DNA from: Cotesia glomerata | Lineage: Eukaryota > Arthropoda > Insecta > Hymenoptera > Braconidae | Length of the DNA stretch: 64,000 nt | Assembly: GCF_020080835.1 (NCBI RefSeq) | Contig: NC_058159.1 | Span: 11,904,001 to 11,968,000 of the forward strand | Reading direction: 5' to 3' | Part shown: positions 57,797 to 64,000 of the stretch, one piece after another | Layout: each line of letters begins with the position of its first letter | Numbering within the stretch: the stretch's first letter is position 1 | The notes under the pieces: generated by a model | Databases searched by the model: none | Seen by the model: only the letters and a program-made list of their open reading frames with translations | What the model was told of the DNA's origin: nothing | Position numbers and translations under genes: made by a program

Positions 57797-58786
57797 CGCG
57801 TTAACCGGTGGATGGACGCAGTGAACCTGCAACTGGCGCAACACAAGACTAAGGCAGTGCTTATTACCAGCAGAAAAGTGGTAGAGACCATTAAGCTAAA
57901 AATCGGCGAACAAGAAATCACATCACAACCTTATATCCGATATTTGGGAGTGATGCTTGATGCCTGACTCAACTTCAAGCAGCAAGTGGAACATGTCAGT
58001 GCCAAAGCGTCAGTAGTGAGGGCTAGTCTCGCACGACTGATGCAGAACGTCGGAGACCCAAAGCAGAGTAGGAGGCTATTATTGTCATCACCAGTCACAT
58101 CGGTGCTGACTTACGGAATATCCATTTGGGCCGACGCACTAAAGACGCAAGAATCATGGAGAAAGGCTGGACCAGTATATCGACTGAGTGCCCTACGAGT
58201 AACTAGCGCCTTCCGCACAATATCAGAGGAAGCAGTGTGTGTTATTTCCGGTACTCTGCCTCTCAGAGTCCTAGCTGAGGAAAGACGGAACTTATATCAA
58301 CGAAAAAGGTCAACCACACTGAGCCCTGAAGAACTTAGAAGGGAAGAACGGCAACACAGCATCGCAAGATGGCAACAGGAGTGGAATTCTGCAGAGAAAA
58401 CTCGGTGGACGTACCGTCTCATACCTCGGATTGATGTGTGGTTCAACCGGAGTCACGGTGAGATCAACTATTATTTATCGCAGATGTTATCAGGACACGG
58501 ATGTTACCGGAAGTATCTTCACCGCTTTAAGCACGATGATACCCCAGAGTGCCCGTCCTGTCCAGGGGTCAATGAAGATGCGGAGCATGTTTTCTTTGTG
58601 TGTCCACGTTTCAACCAGCAGCGCGATAAGTTAGAGAAGATTCTGAAAAAGAGAACCCAACCAGAATCAATAGTAGAAGCAATGTTGTCGTCAGAAGCTG
58701 TCTGGAACGCCACAAGCACTTTTGCTATAAAAGTGCTTACAGAGTTGCGAGCCATTGAGAGGAAAAGAGCGAAAGACAGAATCTAG
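57796..58786 (+). pseudogene. ORF2 C-terminal fragment of copy 3
   Basis: About 330 codons. A TGA at 57965-57967 replaces a CGA codon present in copy 2. The rest (57986-58786) is open to the natural TAG and keeps the intact zinc module 'CPSCPGVNEDAEHVFFVCPRF' in shortened form C-x2-C...H...C. No endonuclease or catalytic RT is present. Confidence 0.88.
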
Positions 58787-59027
58787 AAGAAAGAAATAAT
58801 ATCTTAGCCACCAGAAGGAAGAGCGGCAGCTAATTCCTCCCCCCGCGAAGAAATGCCTTACGGCGGTACCATGGGGGATCAGAGGATAGAAGAGAAAGGG
58901 GTTTAGGGTTTAGTGGGTAGGGGCGTCAGCGTCGAGTTTTAGTATGATGCTGCGTCGAGTCGCCACATATCCAGGCCAAACAGCTATGCCTAGAATCCGT
59001 AAAAAGGATTCCCCCCCCTAAGGAAAA

Positions 59028-59044
<17 letters not shown>
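57796..59044 (+). mobile_element. R1-clade retrotransposon, 5'-truncated copy 3
   Basis: It begins within ORF2 just after the YADD region ('ERVNRWMDAVNLQLAQ' in copy 2) directly after CA repeats. It carries the C-terminal third of ORF2, the 3' UTR and a 21-nt poly(A) (59024-59044), and is followed by CA and CATA repeats. It is very similar to copy 2 where they overlap. Confidence 0.9.
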
Positions 59045-59058
<14 letters not shown>

Positions 59059-59228
59059 CACACACATACATACATACAGGCGTACAGACACGTGATCAGG
59101 GAAGCTTCTTGAGACCTTGAAACGTCGAGATCTAGTGAAAACTTAATTTTTATAAAAGGGGGTAAAACCAATATATATAACTTCCAGATTTTTTAAGATC
59201 TTCGATTTTCTTAGCGGAAAGTTAAAAA
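59045..59228 (+). repeat. (CA)n and composite repeat right-end module
   Basis: CA then CATA repeats (59045-59077), then 'cgtacagacacg', 'ccttgaaacgtcgag' and a degenerate terminal hairpin ending 'agcggaaagtt'. Confidence 0.8.
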
Positions 59229-59248
59229 AAGTTTGAAAAAACCAAAAG

Positions 59249-59852
59249 TGCATGCCTCATAACTCATAACACTCATTCATTTTTTAAGAAAAAAATTAAT
59301 TGTGTAATTGATTAAAAAAAAAAATTATAATTAAGTAATTTCTTACAGAGTATTTTTTATTTTTTCTTAAATATCGGCGCCGTTTCTTCTTGTCATATGC
59401 GCACGCAGTCTAAAAAAATCCAGCTCAATCAAGTGGCGTCATAGTTTTCACTTGACAAATAAGAAAAGTTCGTTTGGCTTTGGACGGTTGTATCGTAGTG
59501 AATTTTAATAAAAATTCAATTTTTAAAAAAATACGTAAACTAGGCCACTGATATGACATACGGACCCAGTTCATCGAATTCTTAAACTAATAAAAAAGGT
59601 CCGGTCTTAAAATATCAATCTATTCGGGAGTAATCGTTGGTACATCCAAAATGGGGTGACATCCGGACGTCCACGTAAAATTTTTTTCAAAACGTTTTTT
59701 TTTTTCAAAATAACAACATGAAATGATTTTAGAAAGTGAAAGATGGTTCAATTTAAGTGTTTTTTCCGTGTACATCTTCTTATATCATTGTATAAGTGTA
59801 ATATGGTTGTGATAAAGACATTTAAAGATCACAAAATTGCTTGACCTTGACA
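59249..59852 (+). mobile_element. MITE family A, copy 3, right end lost
   Basis: Matches 4746-5340 and 12398-12950, starting TGCATGCCTCATAAC. The 'ccttgacgagtcgag' to right-TIR part is replaced by unrelated A-rich sequence after 'ttgaccttgac'. Confidence 0.8.
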
Positions 59853-60473
59853 AAAAAAATAATTAAATCATATTGTAAATAGTAATCACATGATTTGTAA
59901 CATATTAAATCAAAATCAAATGAATTTGTTTCAATTAATGAATATAAAATAATAATGAATTGAAAGCCTTGCATAACAAAATTTTTCGCCAATTAATTAT
60001 AGAAAAAAAAATGTGTGTGTGTGTGCAAGTCACACACGGTATAAGTGAAACTTTCGAAAAGTCCCTGATTAAATATACTCATTGAAAAGTATTGAAAAAA
60101 TAAACAGCCCCTTCATGTAAACTGTATATTTAAAATACATAAAAAAAGAATGAGGATTATTGAAAACAATTCAAATCTCATCATTTTCAATACTTTTCAA
60201 TTAGTATTTTCAATCAAGGGTAGGCTACGAGAGATTGAGATAGATATAGAGTGTCAGGAGTATTAGAATAAATGTAAGGTTTATTATTTTTCACCGAGTC
60301 TAAAAATTATTTAATATTTTAATGGGCTTGTTCAAGTTTACTAAGTTCTTCGCTGGACTGAGCTTAGATTTGTATAACTTGCATTGTTTTTTTTTATAGA
60401 TGTTCTTTAGAGAGAATGTAGTCACTTTTGGTTTTTGGTACATGATCAGCTAAGATCTCTCAAGAGCTTATAG
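59853..60473. other. Intron, nothing recognised
   Basis: AT-rich. 60010-60210 contains 'aatacttttcaat' and its complement, a weak inverted repeat. No exon is seen. Confidence 0.5.
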
Positions 60474-61318
60474 TCCAGTCGGCAGGGAAATATTAGGCCA
60501 TTTGTTTACGACTTCCAATACAAATGAGGTAAATTGCAATTTTTTTTTTTTTAAATACTTAGAAAAATATGTAGATCATTTTTACAAAAAAAAAAAAAAA
60601 TCGCGGAAATTCAATTGTTTAAAAAATAGCCTTTTTGCAAGTAGCTTTACATTGAAATATTTCGGAAACTATGCAAAAGTAGTCGAGACATGTTATATAT
60701 GTAATTTAGAGAATTAAATAAGGAACAAAATGAGACAAACCCGATGTTTCTACGACCAATAGTTTAAGAGATATTAATTTTTTAATTAAAAAAAAACGCG
60801 GTTCCGCTCAAGCGCTGATAAACAAATAGTTGTATCTCGGCGAAAAATCATTCGATTTACTTTTTTTTTTTTTTTAATTAAAGCTATTGTTGTCCTCTAT
60901 AAGCGAAAAAATCAGCTATAAGCTCAAAAAATTTTTTTTGAATTTATATGAAAAATTTTTTGTTTTTGGAATTTTTGCATTAAAAAATAGTTAAAATTAA
61001 AAAAAAATTATTTTCTTCGCATAAAAATGTTTTTCCGTCAATAAACAATCAATACGAAAAAAAAAATTTTTTTTTTAATTTTTTTAATGCAAATAAACAG
61101 TTAACAAGTTTAAAAAAATATGAGCTCTGCGGAGATTCGTTGTCCGGATCCGAGGAAGTGCGCGTGCGCCATTCCCCTCAAACCGTTGTCGGAGAATGTT
61201 GGGGGAAATAATAATAATGTGAAGCGAATAATAACAATAGTAAGTGCCTACCCAGATTTTCATCATTTTTATAATTCTTTCTGTCTTAATTAACTTTTGA
61301 AAAATCAATTTCACAAGA

Positions 61319-62408
61319 TAGGTATCAAACGATTCAGAATTTCATGAATCGTAAAGATATCCTATCGTGTAGAGAACTTTTTTTAAAAAAATTTTTTCTA
61401 TTTGTTGAAACAAATAGTTAATTAACAATTAAAAATTTGTTTCCACAATGTAGGTATTAAACGATTCAGAATTTCATAAATCGTGAAGATATCCTATCGT
61501 GTGAAGAACTTTTTTTTAATAAATTTTTTCTATTTGCTTAAACAAATAGTTAATTAACAATTAAAAATTTGTTTTCACAATATAGGTATCAAACGATTGC
61601 AAATTTCATGAATAGCAAAGATATCCTATCGTGTGGAGAACTTTTTTTCGGAAAAATTTTTTCTATTTGTTTAAACAAATAGTTAATTAACAATTAAAAA
61701 TTTGTTTCCACAATGTCGGTATTAAACCATTGCAAATTTTATGAATCATAAAGATATCCTATTGTGTGGAGAACTTTTTTTTGGAAAAAGTTTTTCTATT
61801 TGTTTGAACAAATAGTTAATTAACAATTAAAAATTTGTTTCCACAATGTAGGTACTAAAAGATTCAGAATTTCATGAATAGGTTTGATACCTATATTGTG
61901 AAAACAAATTTTTAATTGTTAATTAACTATTTGTTTAAACAAATAGAAAAACTTTTTCCAAAAAAAAGTTCTCCACACGATAGGATATCTTTACGATTCA
62001 TAAAACTTGCAATCGTTCAATACCTACATTGTGGAAACAAATTTTTAATTGTTAATTTACTATTTGTTTAAGCAAATCTAAAAAATTTTTTAAAAAAACG
62101 TTCTCTACACGATAAGATATCTTTACGATTCATGAAATTCTGAATCGTTTAATACCTTCATTGTGGAAACAAATTTTTAATTGTTTATTAACTATTTGTT
62201 TAAAAAAATAGAAAAAATTTATTAAAAAAAAGTTCTCTATACGATAGAATATCTTTACGATTCATGAAATTTGCAATCGTTTGATACCTATATTGTGAAA
62301 ACAAATTTTTAATTGTTAATTTAATATTTGTTTAAACAAATCTAAAAAATTTTTTTAAAAAAAGTTCTCTACACGATAAGATATCTTTACGATTCATGAA
62401 ATTCTGAA
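61319..62408. repeat. Head-to-head array of about 130-bp units
   Basis: Four and a half direct units start 'taggtatcaaacgattcaga' at about 61319, 61451, 61584, 61715 and 61849. About four units follow in the opposite orientation from 61880. Each unit includes 'gatatcctatcgtgt' and 'aatagttaattaacaattaa'. One and a half further inverted units lie at 63476-63640. Confidence 0.82.
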
Positions 62409-62937
62409 TCCGAACAAAAACAGTTTCACTGTAAAAAAAAATCGCGCCAAGTCCACGTTCATAGGACTATTAAGAAAAAAAAATTTCTTATTTCTTTACA
62501 AAAAGATAAAAAATAAAAAAATTATAAAATTCAAGTAACCGATTGATTGTATTTGATTTTAGGAAATTAAAAAAAAATTTATTGTAAATTTAAAAATTAA
62601 AAAAAAATTTTTGGAACTTATTTAGTTGTGCGTGGTTGCAAAATATTTTACTTTTAATCAAATTCGTAAAATCTATTTACTAGGACTTTAAAAAAATTGA
62701 AATACACAATGACGCACACCAAGTACGTTCCAAAATTTTTTTTTAATTTTCAAATTTACAATAAAATTTTTTTTAATTTTCGAAAATCAAATACAATCAT
62801 ATCGGTTACTTTAATTTTTTAATTTTTTAATTTTATATCTTTTTGTAAAGAAATAAGAAGGTTTTTTTTTTCTTAATAGTCTTATGAACGTGGACTTGGC
62901 GCGATTTTTTTTACAGTGAAACTGTTTTTGTTCGGAT
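62409..62937. repeat. Fold-back element of about 530 bp
   Basis: Arms of about 250 bp: TCCGAACAAAAACAGTTTCA at the left pairs with its complement at the right end. 'cgcgccaagtccacgttcat' pairs with 'atgaacgtggacttggcgcg'. A related right end is at 6745-6785. Confidence 0.82.
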
Positions 62938-63130
62938 TTTAGTATTTTTTGTAATTACAATAAAAATTTACAATTGGTACCAACTTAAATCTCGCGTTGG
63001 CTGCATTTTTTATAGCAAACTATCCTCTTGAAGCTACAGTTTATGTGAAAACATTTCCAGCGCACCCTGGCGGATGTAGATGCAAGCTGTGAAATGTATT
63101 TTTTTAACTGTAGTTTCCCATCTATTGGCG

Positions 63131-63477
63131 GATTACCATGCAATCTCAAATTATTTAGTCTGTGGCATGTCACTTTTTACATAGAAAAAAAGTCAGGATC
63201 GAAATTTTTGAGCTTACTATAGTTTGTGCTGATAAAAGTTAATATTTTCAAGTAGATTAATTATTATAATTGAATATAATTAATCAATATCAGTAAAATA
63301 AAGCATGAATTACTGTTATAATATAAAATTTAGGAACAAGAAGTACCGGAGAATTAAATAAAATTTTGCAACCTCAAAATACCGTTCTGCTTACAGTAAA
63401 CATAGTCGATAGTCTGGCGCTCCGTTTACAACGGATTTGAACGGAACTTGGCGCCAGATTCTACCGAATCTGTGGAT
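63131..63477. repeat. Inverted partner of 51466-51805
   Basis: Shares 'agtctggcgctccgtt', 'ggaacttggcgccagattct' and about 300 further bases with the other copy in opposite orientation. Confidence 0.8.
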
Positions 63478-63781
63478 CGTTTAATACCTACATTGTGGAA
63501 ACAAATTTTTAAATTGCTAATTAACTATTTGTTTAAACAAATAGAAAAAAATTTTTAAAAAAAAAGTTCTCTTCACGATAGGATATCTACGATTTATGAA
63601 ATTCTGAATCGTTTAATACCTACATTGTGGAAACAGTTTTTAAACAATTGAATTTCCGCGATTTTTTTTTTTGTAAAAATGATCTACATATTTTTCTGAG
63701 TATTTAAAAAAAAAATTGCAATTTACCTCATCTTCATTGGAAGTCGTAAACAAACGGTCTAATATTTCCCTGCCGACTGGA

Positions 63782-64000
63782 TTATGTTTTCACATTTAAC
63801 AAATGACACGAAAGGTTTATAGTAACTGAAATAGGAAACGAACGCTCTAGTTTCAATTTGATTTATATTGAAACACTAAATTTTTGCTTAATTTAAAAAT
63901 TCAATTATTTAGACCATTAAACCTCGCGGATAAGAAATAATCGCCTAAACTTCTAAAAATTGGGATTCGCTGCTCTGGGATATTCCGCTCCCGTGAACCA
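63782..64000. other. Window end, nothing recognised
   Basis: Unassigned intron-like sequence. Confidence 0.4.

Larger units (their letters stand above)
60474..63781. mobile_element. Inverted-repeat element of 3.3 kb enclosing nested palindromes
   Basis: The outer arms are inverted copies of about 145 bp (60474-60625 and 63637-63781), starting TCCAGTCGGCAGGGAAATATTA. Inside lie a palindromic 130-bp-unit array, a fold-back element, and the inverted partner of the 51466 repeat. No protein-coding frame is supported. The target duplication is unclear. Confidence 0.65.

Noticed and set aside
61319..62408. CRISPR-like array of regularly spaced repeats
   Set aside because: Units are contiguous and about 130 bp, with no unique spacers, orientation reverses, and the genome is eukaryotic.

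Overview
The window is insect nuclear DNA, probably from a hymenopteran such as a parasitoid wasp. That assignment is an inference from AT-rich introns, a Dscam-type gene and R1-clade retrotransposons; no sequence here fixes the species. One host gene is visible: five plus-strand exons of a Dscam-family neuronal immunoglobulin cell-adhesion gene, at 6147-6298 (second half of Ig6), 11358-11630 (Ig7), 11866-12150 (Ig8), 47418-47591 (second half of Ig9) and 47670-47820 (first half of Ig10). Almost everything else is intron filled with nested mobile elements. The exon for the first half of Ig9 should lie between 12151 and 47417. I did not find it, and that intron contains a 100-N assembly gap at 31986-32085.

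Repeats, left to right. A composite repeat family recurs about a dozen times. It has fold-back arms, GAGCTC hairpins, a central (CA)n tract and an end module closing in a small hairpin. Its (CA)n tracts hold R1-clade non-LTR retrotransposons: copies at 451-1449, 51868-56607 and 57796-59044, a 3' remnant at 3906-4219, a minus-strand fragment at 32086-32187, and a second family on the minus strand at 32725-37078. LTR-type insertions are at 1700-3842 (solo LTR), 9390-10307 (LTR-bearing remnant), 19501-27897 (Ty3/gypsy-like, nearly identical LTRs, most of pol deleted), 29788-31985 (LTR-like block running into the gap), 38063-39044 (solo LTR) and 39195-46027 (BEL/Pao, minus strand, decayed).

DNA-transposon-like elements include a 500-bp-TIR element carrying a transposase-like fragment (27984-29767), a decayed relative (16671-18295, minus), a TIR element at 15204-16439, a TA-flanked element full of ATATCAGGCCTGATAT-type palindromes (48813-50168), small MITEs (4746-5382, 12398-13008, 59249-59852 and a hairpin MITE at 5385-5503), and a nested inverted-repeat complex at 60474-63781. 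A 5S-rRNA-derived sequence (50335-50440) and two tRNA-like sequences (16097-16171, 49051-49122) are also present.

The most unusual signal is that separate retroelements are each saturated with their own short word across LTR, leader and coding sequence: TACAG in the gypsy-like element, CGCT (coding strand) in the BEL element and CGAC in the 29788-31985 block. In the BEL element the word is partly built by synonymous codon choice. The gypsy-like element also has a separate zinc-knuckle ORF in the env position, with a good splice donor in the leader and a good acceptor just upstream of that ORF.
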